From: JAAYGT01 sp050252075
GTDB lineage: Bacteria; Pseudomonadota; Gammaproteobacteria; Burkholderiales; Burkholderiaceae_B
DNA: 31,766 nt
Assembly: GCA_050252075.1 (NCBI GenBank)
Contig: JBFWLP010000031.1
Coordinates: 1 to 31,766, forward strand
Direction: 5' to 3'
Below are positions 16,156 through 22,805 of this stretch, piece after piece. The translations under genes and the position numbers were made by a program. Position 1 is the first letter of the stretch; every line of letters begins with the position of its first letter. The notes beneath the pieces are model-generated. The model made no database searches. It had not been told where the DNA came from and saw nothing but the letters and a program-made list of their open reading frames with translations.

Positions 16156-16184
16156 AATATTCCACTGGTATACCAGATAGTAAA
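16156..16184 (-). promoter_or_regulatory. Promoter and GntR-type operator of the aap operon
   Basis: The perfect 12-bp palindrome CTGGTATACCAG (16165-16176) has the TNGT-N-ACNA form typical of FCD-type GntR regulators. On the minus strand it fills the 17-bp spacer between a possible -35 TTTACT (16179-16184) and -10 AATATT (16156-16161). Each box matches consensus at four of six bases. This fits auto-repression by the GntR protein encoded just downstream. Confidence 0.6.
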
Positions 16185-16209
16185 AACCCTAGAGCTTGAG
16201 TTTGGTGAG

Positions 16210-16262
16210 TTTGGGGTCAGAGTAAGTTTGGGGTCAGAGTAAAAATTTGCTCTGACCCCAAA
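16210..16262. repeat. REP-like cluster 4: two forward units and one inverted unit
   Basis: TTTGGGGTCAGAGTAAG (16210-16226) and TTTGGGGTCAGAGTAAA (16227-16243) face TTTGCTCTGACCCCAAA (16246-16262), followed by CTTA, the first bases of an expected fourth unit that is missing. The inner pair is T/C, wobble on the plus strand. The 30-bp core is the same as in cluster 3. It lies between the gntR promoter and the transposase gene. Confidence 0.92.
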
Positions 16263-16450
16263 CTTAAAACATCAACGAACCATGCGTAACTACGCGGGGT
16301 CGTTATGTCCCGTTTCGGGGTGTGGTTTTGATCGCGCAAGAGTAAAAGATCAGATCAGTGGCGAGACGCGGTGTTGGCCAGAAATAATGCCTGTTTGTAC
16401 TTGCGGTCGCTGACGGGGTTTGATATTTACGCACGGGAGAGCGAACAGTT

Positions 16451-17071
16451 ATGCCACGAAGACGACGATTGAGCTGGGCTGGGGTTTCCGAGCATGTCAT
16501 ACAGCGCGGAAATAATCGGCAACCATGCTTTTTCTCCCATGAGGATTACGCCCTGTATTCACGTTGGCTCAGACAAGCGACCGCGGATCACGGGGTTCAC
16601 GTGCATTCCTGGGTTTTTATGACTAATCACGTTCATCTGCTGGTTACTCCCACGAAAGAGAGAGCTGTTTCCAGAATGATGCAGGCTCTGGGGAGTCGTT
16701 ATGTGCGCTATGTAAATCAGCGTTATAAGCGAACCGGCACCCTCTGGGAGGGGCGTTTCAGATCTTCTCCGATTTTGTCAGAGCAGTACTTTTTCCGGTG
16801 TCAAAGATATATCGAGTTGAATCCGGTCCGCGCAAATATTGTGGAAACGCCAGGTGCCTATCGGTGGAGCAGCTTTCACGCCAATGCCCGTGGAATCGTC
16901 ACGTCGCTCTGGACTCCCCATCCGTCTTACCTGGCGTTGGCCGAAACCACAGCAGGCCGCTTGCTTGCCTACCGAACCCTTTTTGATACGCCGTTAAATC
17001 CGGGGCATCTTGAAACAATCCGCAGCGCGGTCAACAAAGGCCGCTCATTGAGTGACGATATCGATGACTAA
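16451..17071 (+). CDS. REP-associated tyrosine transposase (RAYT, IS200/IS605-like HUH enzyme)
   Basis: 206 residues, starting MPRRRRLSWAGVSEHVIQRG. The HUH metal-binding motif is H60-V-H62 in MTNHVHLLV. The probable nucleophile is Tyr120 in RYIELNPVRANIV, the box that marks this family. RAYTs are single-copy domesticated relatives of IS200 transposases that cut single-stranded hairpins and spread short repeats. ATG 16451 is preceded by GGGAG about ten bases upstream. The 185 bp between cluster 4 and the start hold no other gene. The TAA stop is directly followed by cluster 5. Catalytic residues are intact, so the enzyme may be active. Confidence 0.92.
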   Translation: MPRRRRLSWAGVSEHVIQRGNNRQPCFFSHEDYALYSRWLRQATADHGVHVHSWVFMTNHVHLLVTPTKERAVSRMMQALGSRYVRYVNQRYKRTGTLWEGRFRSSPILSEQYFFRCQRYIELNPVRANIVETPGAYRWSSFHANARGIVTSLWTPHPSYLALAETTAGRLLAYRTLFDTPLNPGHLETIRSAVNKGRSLSDDIDD

Positions 17072-17072
17072 A

Positions 17073-17124
17073 ATTGGGGTCAGAGCAAATTTTTACTCTG
17101 ACCCCAAAATTACTCTGACCCCGC
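17073..17124. repeat. REP-like cluster 5: one forward and two inverted units
   Basis: ATTGGGGTCAGAGCAAA (17073-17089) faces TTTACTCTGACCCCAAA (17092-17108), followed by TTACTCTGACCCCGCA (17110-17124; two A bases changed to GC at the end). Inner pair C/T, so the wobble is on the minus strand. It begins at the RAYT stop codon and its outer unit supplies the stop codon of the acyl-CoA synthetase gene on the other strand. Confidence 0.92.
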
Positions 17125-19242
17125 ACGGGCCTCTGCGCCGGTTCCCAGGGCGCGTCCGTCAACGGCGATACAGCCTTGGCCCAGGGGTTTGACAAGGACG
17201 GGGTTCAGGTCAAGCTCCAGAAGCTGGTGTCGCCAGTCATGGCCTAGCCAGCTCAGGCGAACGAGTGTGTCGACGACTGCCGGGATATCCAGGGCAGGAC
17301 CACCGCGCACGCCTTGGTAGAGCGGCGCGATTTTCAGTGTGTTGAGCAGCCGGTGTGCCGTGGCCGGCGTTATGGGGCAGGGCGCGATCGCAATGTCGTG
17401 CAGCAATTCCGTCAGCACACCCCCGGCACCCACAACGATCATCATCCCGAATTGCGCGTCGTGCTTCAGGCCCATCACCAGTTCCAGTTCGCCACGAATC
17501 TGTTCTTGCACCAGAAAGCCGCTCAGGCGGGCGTCGGGCTGTTTTGCTTGAATACGATCGAGCATGGCCTGGGCCGCGTTCTCTACCGCCGCAGAATCTG
17601 CAAGGTTCAGAATGACGCCGCCGACATCGGTTTTATGCACAATGTCTTCCGAAACTATCTTCAGCACATACGGCGCATTCAGTTTGCTCGCGGCTGCCGC
17701 ACACTGCGCAGGCGTCGCGGCGAATCTACCGGCGTTGGCCACAATGCCCGCGCCTGCCAACGCCGTCTTGACCTCTTCTTCACCAAGCTGGGCGATGTTC
17801 GAAGGGGGGCTGGGCCAGGCGGCATCGGGGCGTTCCGGATTCTCGGCAGCAGGGCGGTTCGACCAGGACCGCCAGGCTTGAAGGGCGCGTAGCCCGGTGG
17901 CAAGGGTTTCGGTATACAGCATGCCGTTCTCGTTGTAGATCGCACGTGCGCCGTCGGCCAGATCTCCTGGAAGCAGTACAACAAGACTGGGTTTGTTCGA
18001 TTCAACCACGGCGTTTGCCGTCATCTGTGCAAACCGGGTAACGTTGGGCGCAACCGTCATCATGGTGATCGCCATGCCAACGTTGTCATCAGCAAGAACG
18101 GCCCGGTGTATCTCCTCGGTGTAAGACATGGCCGCGCCGTCGTTTGCTGCGCCAATGTCAATCGGGTTGCGGGCTTGTCCGTTAAACAGGCCATCAAGAA
18201 ATGTCTGGGTTTTCGGGGTGAAGCGGCTTAGCGGAATGCCGGCTTTGACCAGCCTGTCGGTGGCCACCGCGCAGCCGCCTCCCGAAGGCGACATGACCGC
18301 AACGCTGTCAGTGTGCATGGCGGGATAGCGTGCCAGTCCTGCTGCGGCCAACAACGACGCCTCGATGTCATCCATCATGATCACGCCGTAGTGATTGCAC
18401 AGACTTTCAAGAACAGCCTGATCACTGGCCATGCTGGCCGTGTGCGAGAACGCGGCGGCCGCGCCTTCAGCCGTTTGCCCGGACTTGAGCATCAGCCAGG
18501 GCTTGCCGGATAATTGCGCCCGCTTCGCCGAGGCCACAAAACGTTCCGGCCGCTTTATACCTTCAATATAGGTAAAAATAACGCGTGTTGCGGGATCTTC
18601 GATCAGAAAATCGACGAAATCACACAGATCAAGGTCGGCCTGGTTGCCCACTGAAACACAGTGGGTGAAACCCACCCTGTGCCGGGTGGCCCGGTCAACG
18701 ACCGTACCCATAATGGCCCCGCTCTGGCTGATGAAGCCAATGTGACCCTTGTAGGGACGGCTTTCCAGCAGCATGGGTGCCGCACTCAGGGCGAATGCAT
18801 TCTGGGGGCTGTATATGCCGATACAGTTCGGGCCAACAAGGCGCATGCGTTTTTCGCGGGCGCATTGCACCATGGCTGCTTCGAGTGCCGCGCCCTCGTC
18901 GCCTGCTTCTGAAAACCCCGAGGTAATTACAATCATTGATCGGACACCGGCGTCGCCGCATGCTCCCAACGTTTCCAGCACATACTCTTTCGGGATCGCC
19001 ATAATCGCCAGATCCACCGGGCCGTCCACCTCGCTGATGTGAGAATAGGCTTTCAGCCCGAGCAGGGAATCGCGGTTTGGGTTGATCGGGTAGATTTTCC
19101 CGCTGAATCCTTGTTTCAGCGTTGCATGAAGAATTCTTCCGCCGAATTTTTTCGTATCTTCCGATGCGCCGATAATGGCCACGGCGCGTGGGTTCATCAT
19201 TTCGGCAACACTGATTACGTCCGGCTCGGTCCCACTTTGCAT
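17110..19242 (-). CDS. NDP-forming acyl-CoA synthetase (acetate-CoA ligase family), fused alpha-beta type
   Basis: 710 residues. Order: CoA-binding Rossmann domain (about 12-105, AIIGASEDTKKFGG), succinyl-CoA-ligase-like domains (about 140-460) with phospho-accepting His267 in AFSHTASMASD, and a C-terminal ATP-grasp domain (about 480-700, APYVLKIVSEDIVHKTDVGG; GELELVMGLKHDAQFG). The family interconverts an acyl-CoA and acid plus ATP; relatives use acetate, phenylacetate, pimelate or dicarboxylic acids. The start has GGAGATG upstream. The last residues (AGSE) and the TAA stop come from repeat cluster 5, so the native C-terminus may have been a little different. It stands alone as a transcription unit; the substrate is not visible. 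Confidence 0.85.
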   Translation of the reverse strand: MQSGTEPDVISVAEMMNPRAVAIIGASEDTKKFGGRILHATLKQGFSGKIYPINPNRDSLLGLKAYSHISEVDGPVDLAIMAIPKEYVLETLGACGDAGVRSMIVITSGFSEAGDEGAALEAAMVQCAREKRMRLVGPNCIGIYSPQNAFALSAAPMLLESRPYKGHIGFISQSGAIMGTVVDRATRHRVGFTHCVSVGNQADLDLCDFVDFLIEDPATRVIFTYIEGIKRPERFVASAKRAQLSGKPWLMLKSGQTAEGAAAAFSHTASMASDQAVLESLCNHYGVIMMDDIEASLLAAAGLARYPAMHTDSVAVMSPSGGGCAVATDRLVKAGIPLSRFTPKTQTFLDGLFNGQARNPIDIGAANDGAAMSYTEEIHRAVLADDNVGMAITMMTVAPNVTRFAQMTANAVVESNKPSLVVLLPGDLADGARAIYNENGMLYTETLATGLRALQAWRSWSNRPAAENPERPDAAWPSPPSNIAQLGEEEVKTALAGAGIVANAGRFAATPAQCAAAASKLNAPYVLKIVSEDIVHKTDVGGVILNLADSAAVENAAQAMLDRIQAKQPDARLSGFLVQEQIRGELELVMGLKHDAQFGMMIVVGAGGVLTELLHDIAIAPCPITPATAHRLLNTLKIAPLYQGVRGGPALDIPAVVDTLVRLSWLGHDWRHQLLELDLNPVLVKPLGQGCIAVDGRALGTGAEARAGSE

Positions 19243-19330
19243 AGGTTTTCATCTCCGTTGTTGCATTATTGGTTCGATGCGCCAGGGTTGCATCGGTTTG
19301 TATTGATTGTTCGCATTCTACAGACTGGGT

Positions 19331-19344
19331 GGACAATATTGTCC
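19331..19344. promoter_or_regulatory. Perfect 14-bp palindrome upstream of the acyl-CoA synthetase gene
   Basis: GGACAATATTGTCC is a perfect palindrome 89 bp upstream of the ATG at 19242 and 34 bp from repeat cluster 6. Size and position suit a dimeric repressor operator. No regulator gene lies next to it and no clear promoter boxes were assigned. Confidence 0.45.
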
Positions 19345-19378
19345 GTACCATTGGGTGGGCGTGTAGAATTTGCTGGAT

Positions 19379-19449
19379 TTTGCTCTGACCCCAAAAATTT
19401 ACTCTGACCCCAATCTCACTCTGACCCCAAAAATTTACTCTGACCCCAA
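19379..19449. repeat. REP-like cluster 6: four units all in the inverted orientation
   Basis: TTTGCTCTGACCCCAAA (19379-19395), TTTACTCTGACCCCAA (19398-19413), ACTCTGACCCCAA (19418-19430) and TTTACTCTGACCCCAA (19434-19449) follow one another, two of them ended by TCTC. Unlike the other five clusters there is no forward partner, so no hairpin can form between units. It lies between divergent genes and reaches almost to the asparaginase start. Confidence 0.9.
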
Positions 19450-19471
19450 TCTCACAATCTCACAATCTCAT
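19448..19471 (+). repeat. Three tandem octamers AATCTCAC before the asparaginase start codon
   Basis: AATCTCAC, AATCTCAC and AATCTCAT follow directly on the last unit of cluster 6 and end two bases before the ATG at 19473. They contain no purine-rich Shine-Dalgarno. The same AATCTC also follows the units ending at 786 and 19413, so the octamer seems to have grown from the edge of a repeat unit. Confidence 0.75.
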
Positions 19472-19472
19472 T

Positions 19473-20501
19473 ATGTCTGACTTGAATCTTCCTTTTGTTG
19501 CAGTGGCCGCGTTGGGCGGTACGATTGCTATGGCGGGTACGCCGGAAACGGGTTTGCAGCCTGCGCTGGATGCGGATCAGTTGTTGGCGGCGGTGCCGGC
19601 GGCGGCGGGTGTGGCGCGGCTGCAGATGACGTCTCTGGCGGGGGTGGGCAGTCCGTCGCTGCATTTTTCGCATTTGCTGCGTTTGCTGGCGTGGGCGCAT
19701 CAAAGGGCGGACGAGGGCGTGGATGGTATTGTGGTCACGCAGGGGACCGACGCCATCGAGGAAAGTGCTTTTTTCTTTCAGTTGGTATGGTCGCGGGAAA
19801 CGCCGGTGGTGTTCACGGCAGCCATGCGCGGTGCGTCGGCGGTTGGAGCCGACGGGCCCGCAAATATTCTGGCCGCACTGCAAACAGTAACCAGCCCGGA
19901 GTTTCCGAAAGGGCAGGTGGCCGTGGTGTTGAACGACACTATCCATTCCCCGTGGTGGGTGATGAAAAGTCACACGCTGGCCGTCGAGACATTCACGTCA
20001 TTTCCGTCGGGGCCGTTGGGCCGTGTGGTGGAAGGGCGTGCCGAATTCATCGCCGCCGCACAGACTATTCCGCAGTCGGGCACAAGGCCGTTGTGGCCCC
20101 GGGCAACGCTTCCCGACCCGGCGATGCCCGATGTGGCCATTGTGGCCACGTGGCCCGGCGACGATGGCCGGTTGCTGGATGCCGTGATGGACGCCGGTTA
20201 TGCCGGGGTGGTCATTGCCGGCCTGGGCGCGGGTCATGTCAGTGAACCGTTTGCCGCCCGGTTACAGCAGCATGTTGCGCGCTGTCCTGTTGTCATGGCA
20301 ACCCGCGTGCCCTTTGGGCCTACGGCGCGACGCACGTACTCTTACCCGGGCTCCGAAGTGCATTTGCAACGTATGGGCGTATTGATGTCAGGGTGGCTGT
20401 CGCCGCAGAAAAGCCGGATTGCCTTGTGGTGCCTGCTGGCAGCCGGCCTGTCCGGCCAGTCATTGAATGATGCCTTCACGGCACTGACCCAGCGCCGCTG
20501 A
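19473..20501 (+). CDS. L-asparaginase family amidohydrolase
   Basis: 342 residues. The nucleophile motif GGTIA has Thr17; the second motif is QGTDAIEE with Thr92-Asp93, where classical enzymes have HGTDTxEE; Lys165 in WVMKSHT completes the expected Thr-Asp-Lys set. AMRGASAVGADGPANI is the usual conserved segment after it. No signal peptide is present, so a cytoplasmic enzyme that hydrolyses asparagine (or a similar amide) to aspartate and ammonia is likely. The C-terminal domain is complete. The ATG lacks a Shine-Dalgarno and the leader consists of repeat cluster 6 plus the octamers, so the original expression signals appear to have been replaced. His to Gln and Thr to Ala changes next to the catalytic Thr may alter specificity. 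Confidence 0.82.
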   Translation: MSDLNLPFVAVAALGGTIAMAGTPETGLQPALDADQLLAAVPAAAGVARLQMTSLAGVGSPSLHFSHLLRLLAWAHQRADEGVDGIVVTQGTDAIEESAFFFQLVWSRETPVVFTAAMRGASAVGADGPANILAALQTVTSPEFPKGQVAVVLNDTIHSPWWVMKSHTLAVETFTSFPSGPLGRVVEGRAEFIAAAQTIPQSGTRPLWPRATLPDPAMPDVAIVATWPGDDGRLLDAVMDAGYAGVVIAGLGAGHVSEPFAARLQQHVARCPVVMATRVPFGPTARRTYSYPGSEVHLQRMGVLMSGWLSPQKSRIALWCLLAAGLSGQSLNDAFTALTQRR

Positions 20502-20602
20502 TCCTGCCGCAGTTAAACCCGGTTACTGCAAGGCGAAGGCCTTGGCGTTATGCTGTCTGGTACGCTGATTCGTTCAGATTTTTTATTCAATTGGTGGTTG
20601 CT

Positions 20603-21244
20603 ATGGCGCTTTTATTTCCAGCCTTGGGCGCAGTTATTCGCCGCGTTGCGGTCGCGGGTTTCATCGGGGTGGCGCTGGCCGGGTGTGCATCCACCATTTC
20701 AGCCACGGTCACCCGATACCAGCAATGGCCCGGTTTGGCGCAAGGCGATACGTACAACGTGGTGCCCACGGCGGCGCAGCTTAATAACCTGGAATATCAG
20801 GCCGTGGCCGACACGGTCGTTGCCGCATTGGGGCCCACCGGTCTGGTTCAGGCACAGCCGGGCCACAAGCCGCGATTCACGGTGCATATTGATTACGCCA
20901 CGACGATGGGGCAAACCACCGTTACCCAATATGCCAATCCGCCCTATGACGGCTGGTTTTTCGGGCCCAGCTTTGGTTATTACGGGGGCGGTTGGGCCGG
21001 TGGGGGTGTTTTCTATACGCCACCCGTGGTAACCGTGCCGGTGCAGGTCATTAAAAATACATTGACCGTGCGTATCGACGACATGCTGAACAGCGGGCGC
21101 GAGGTGTATCGCGCCACGGCCGTGAATGTCAGTGAAACGCGCAACCTGATTCAGGTGGCGCCGTACCTGGCCCAGGCCTTGTTTGACGGCTTTCCCGGAA
21201 ACAATGGGCAGGTGATCACAGTGAATTATCCCGTGGGCCGTTAA
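20603..21244 (+). CDS. DUF4136-type lipoprotein
   Basis: 213 residues. A lipoprotein signal peptide ends in the lipobox ALAGC with Cys28, so the mature protein should be lipid-anchored in the envelope. The rest resembles DUF4136 proteins: YQQWPGLAQGDTY near the start, a Gly/Tyr-rich stretch (GPSFGYYGGGWAGGGVFY) in the middle and a beta-rich C-terminal part ending NNGQVITVNY. The role of the family is unknown. ATG 20603 was chosen over in-frame TTG 20591 because it leaves a normal signal peptide; GGTGG lies about seven bases ahead. Confidence 0.75.
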   Translation: MALLFPALGAVIRRVAVAGFIGVALAGCASTISATVTRYQQWPGLAQGDTYNVVPTAAQLNNLEYQAVADTVVAALGPTGLVQAQPGHKPRFTVHIDYATTMGQTTVTQYANPPYDGWFFGPSFGYYGGGWAGGGVFYTPPVVTVPVQVIKNTLTVRIDDMLNSGREVYRATAVNVSETRNLIQVAPYLAQALFDGFPGNNGQVITVNYPVGR

Positions 21245-21261
21245 AGGCGGTTAAAGGCCGT

Positions 21262-21332
21262 TAAAAATAGCGCCGGGCCGCTGCGAATACGGGTGAACCG
21301 CCGGCGGCAATGCCTGTGCCGGCGGCCCGGCC
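21262..21332 (-). terminator. GC-rich stem-loop between the convergent lipoprotein and H-NS genes
   Basis: Outer arms GCCGGGCCGC (21272-21281) and GCGGCCCGGC (21322-21331) are perfect complements. Inside, CCGCCGGC and GCCGGCGG can pair too. On the minus strand the stem is followed by CTATTTTTAA, a weak T-tract, so it probably ends the H-NS transcript. Confidence 0.55.
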
Positions 21333-21336
21333 CGCG

Positions 21337-21708
21337 TTATTTGATTAAAAAGGAATCACGGCTGGTGCCGTTGGCTTCGGCATCGGCCAGCCAGCGCGGC
21401 GCCTTGCCACGGCCGGTCCAGGTGGCGCCGGTTTGTGGATCGCGATACTTGGCCGGCACCACAATTTTTTTGGCGGCTTTTTTCGCGGGGGCGGCAACTT
21501 TGCGGGCGGTGGGCGCGCGACGGCTGGGCTTTTGCTGGAAGGCCACCGCAATTTCCTCGGGCGTGATATCGTATTCACGCATGGTTTTTACAATGTTTTC
21601 GATAGCCGGGCCACGGCGTTTGCGCTGAAGCGCTTCGGCCTGCTTGTGCAGTTTCTGGATTTCTTTTTCTATTTTTTGCTTGAGTGCAGAATACGATTGA
21701 ATTTTCAT
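21337..21708 (-). CDS. H-NS family nucleoid-associated protein
   Basis: 123 residues. The N-terminal half is a charged helical oligomerisation region (about 5-50, with heptad-like KQKIEKEIQKLHKQAEAL). A linker rich in Ala, Lys and Pro follows. The C-terminal DNA-binding domain ends with KYRDPQTGATWTGRGKAPRWL, the H-NS consensus found in Bordetella BpH3 and Burkholderia relatives. It binds AT-rich DNA and silences it. The upstream region is AT-rich and could be self-regulated. It is transcribed alone. Confidence 0.92.
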   Translation of the reverse strand: MKIQSYSALKQKIEKEIQKLHKQAEALQRKRRGPAIENIVKTMREYDITPEEIAVAFQQKPSRRAPTARKVAAPAKKAAKKIVVPAKYRDPQTGATWTGRGKAPRWLADAEANGTSRDSFLIK

Positions 21709-21926
21709 AAGTTTCTTTTTGCGTGATTTTTAAATGGTGTGATTTTCAGAAGGGCCATAATGAATGGCTTCGGTCTGTTTTTTTATAAACACCCCATTAT
21801 TATAAATGTTATTTTTGCCGCCCTGTTCCCGAATCAATAATCGATACGTCAGGTAATTGATTATTTCTTGATGCCAGTCAACGATCCTTTATCGTTCATT
21901 ATTTCTGTTATTCGTTATATATCACC
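21709..21926. promoter_or_regulatory. AT-rich divergent promoter region (H-NS gene / nitrilase gene)
   Basis: This 218-bp gap is much richer in A and T than its surroundings. It contains an imperfect dyad AATAATCGAT...ATTGATTATT (21836-21865) and a small hairpin AACGAT-CCTTT-ATCGTT near 21890. It must carry promoters for both divergent genes, but no pair of boxes stood out. Confidence 0.4.
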
Positions 21927-22748
21927 ATGACTCTTTCTGATTCGTCCGCTTTTTCCGTTGCCGCCCTGCAAATGGTATCGTCCACGTCGGTAAAGGATAA
22001 CCTTGCCACTGCCGAATCCCTCATCGCCCAGGCGGCGAGCCAGGGTGCCCGCATGGTGGTGTTGCCGGAGTACTTTTGTTTTCTGGGCCACAACGACGAA
22101 GACAAACTGGCTATTCAGGAAAAGCCCGGTAACGGCCCCATCCAGTCATTTCTGGCCGAACAGGCCGGAAAGCATGGTGTCTGGGTGTTTGGCGGAACGG
22201 TGCCTCTTGAATCCGGCGATCCCGCCCGCATTTACAACGCATTGCTGGTGTTTGATCCACAAGGCCGGCAAGTGGCGCGCTACGACAAAATCCACTTGTT
22301 CGGTTTTCGTAAAGAAACCGAAGCCTACGACGAGTCCGTGTCCATCAAGGCCGGCCCGCCGGCGGCACAGGTGGTTGATCTGCCGTTCGGTCGCGTGGGT
22401 TTGTCCATTTGCTACGACCTGCGTTTTCCCGAGCTTTACCGGGCCATGGGCGAGGTCAGCCTGATTATCGTTCCGGCCGCGTTCACGTACACCACGGGGT
22501 CGGCACATTGGGAAGTTCTGCTGCGCGCCCGTGCCATTGAAAACCAGTGCTATGTGCTGGCGATCGGGCAAGGTGGAAAGCATGAAAACAAGCGCCGCAC
22601 CTGGGGGCACTCCATGCTGGTTGATCCCTGGGGCGATGTGGTTTCGGTATTGCCCGAAGGGGCGGGTGTGGTGCAGGGCACCATCGACCTGCAACGCATT
22701 GCCGATGTCCGTCAGGCATTGCCGGCCCTGAAGCATCGCACCATGTAA
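21927..22748 (+). CDS. Nitrilase-superfamily amidase (Nit / omega-amidase-like)
   Basis: 273 residues. The catalytic triad is visible: Glu48 in LPEYF, Lys121 in YDKIHLF and Cys162 in SICYDLRFPELYR. The latter two motifs are those of the Nit1/NitA branch, whose characterised members hydrolyse deaminated glutathione, a metabolite-repair reaction. No signal peptide, so cytoplasmic. It lies 57 bp upstream of tldD in the same direction, a pairing that I recall as common in betaproteobacteria. The start ATG 21927 has no strong Shine-Dalgarno. Family is certain, the physiological substrate only likely. Confidence 0.88.
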   Translation: MTLSDSSAFSVAALQMVSSTSVKDNLATAESLIAQAASQGARMVVLPEYFCFLGHNDEDKLAIQEKPGNGPIQSFLAEQAGKHGVWVFGGTVPLESGDPARIYNALLVFDPQGRQVARYDKIHLFGFRKETEAYDESVSIKAGPPAAQVVDLPFGRVGLSICYDLRFPELYRAMGEVSLIIVPAAFTYTTGSAHWEVLLRARAIENQCYVLAIGQGGKHENKRRTWGHSMLVDPWGDVVSVLPEGAGVVQGTIDLQRIADVRQALPALKHRTM

Positions 22749-22805
22749 TGCGGTAAAGTTTCTCTTTGTGCATTCATTTTGGTTCACTCCGTTTTTGGCG
22801 TTTCT

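Larger units (their letters stand above)
16210..17124 (+). mobile_element. RAYT gene flanked by inverted REP-like clusters (possible mobile unit)
   Basis: Clusters 4 and 5 bracket the tyrosine transposase gene. Their 30-bp cores are identical but in opposite orientation (cluster 5 is the reverse complement of cluster 4). Four more clusters of the same unit lie elsewhere in the window without a transposase. This is the arrangement expected of a transposase that recognises these hairpins. Whether the bracketed segment moves as one unit is not known; target-site duplications were not seen, and HUH elements do not usually make them. Confidence 0.6.

Noticed and set aside
16303..16500. Small minus-strand open frame upstream of the transposase
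   Set aside because: No ribosome binding site, overlaps the start of the RAYT gene and resembles nothing known.
19448..19471. Octamer repeats as a phase-variable coding tract
   Set aside because: They lie before the start codon, so copy-number change would not shift a frame; only transcription or translation could be affected.
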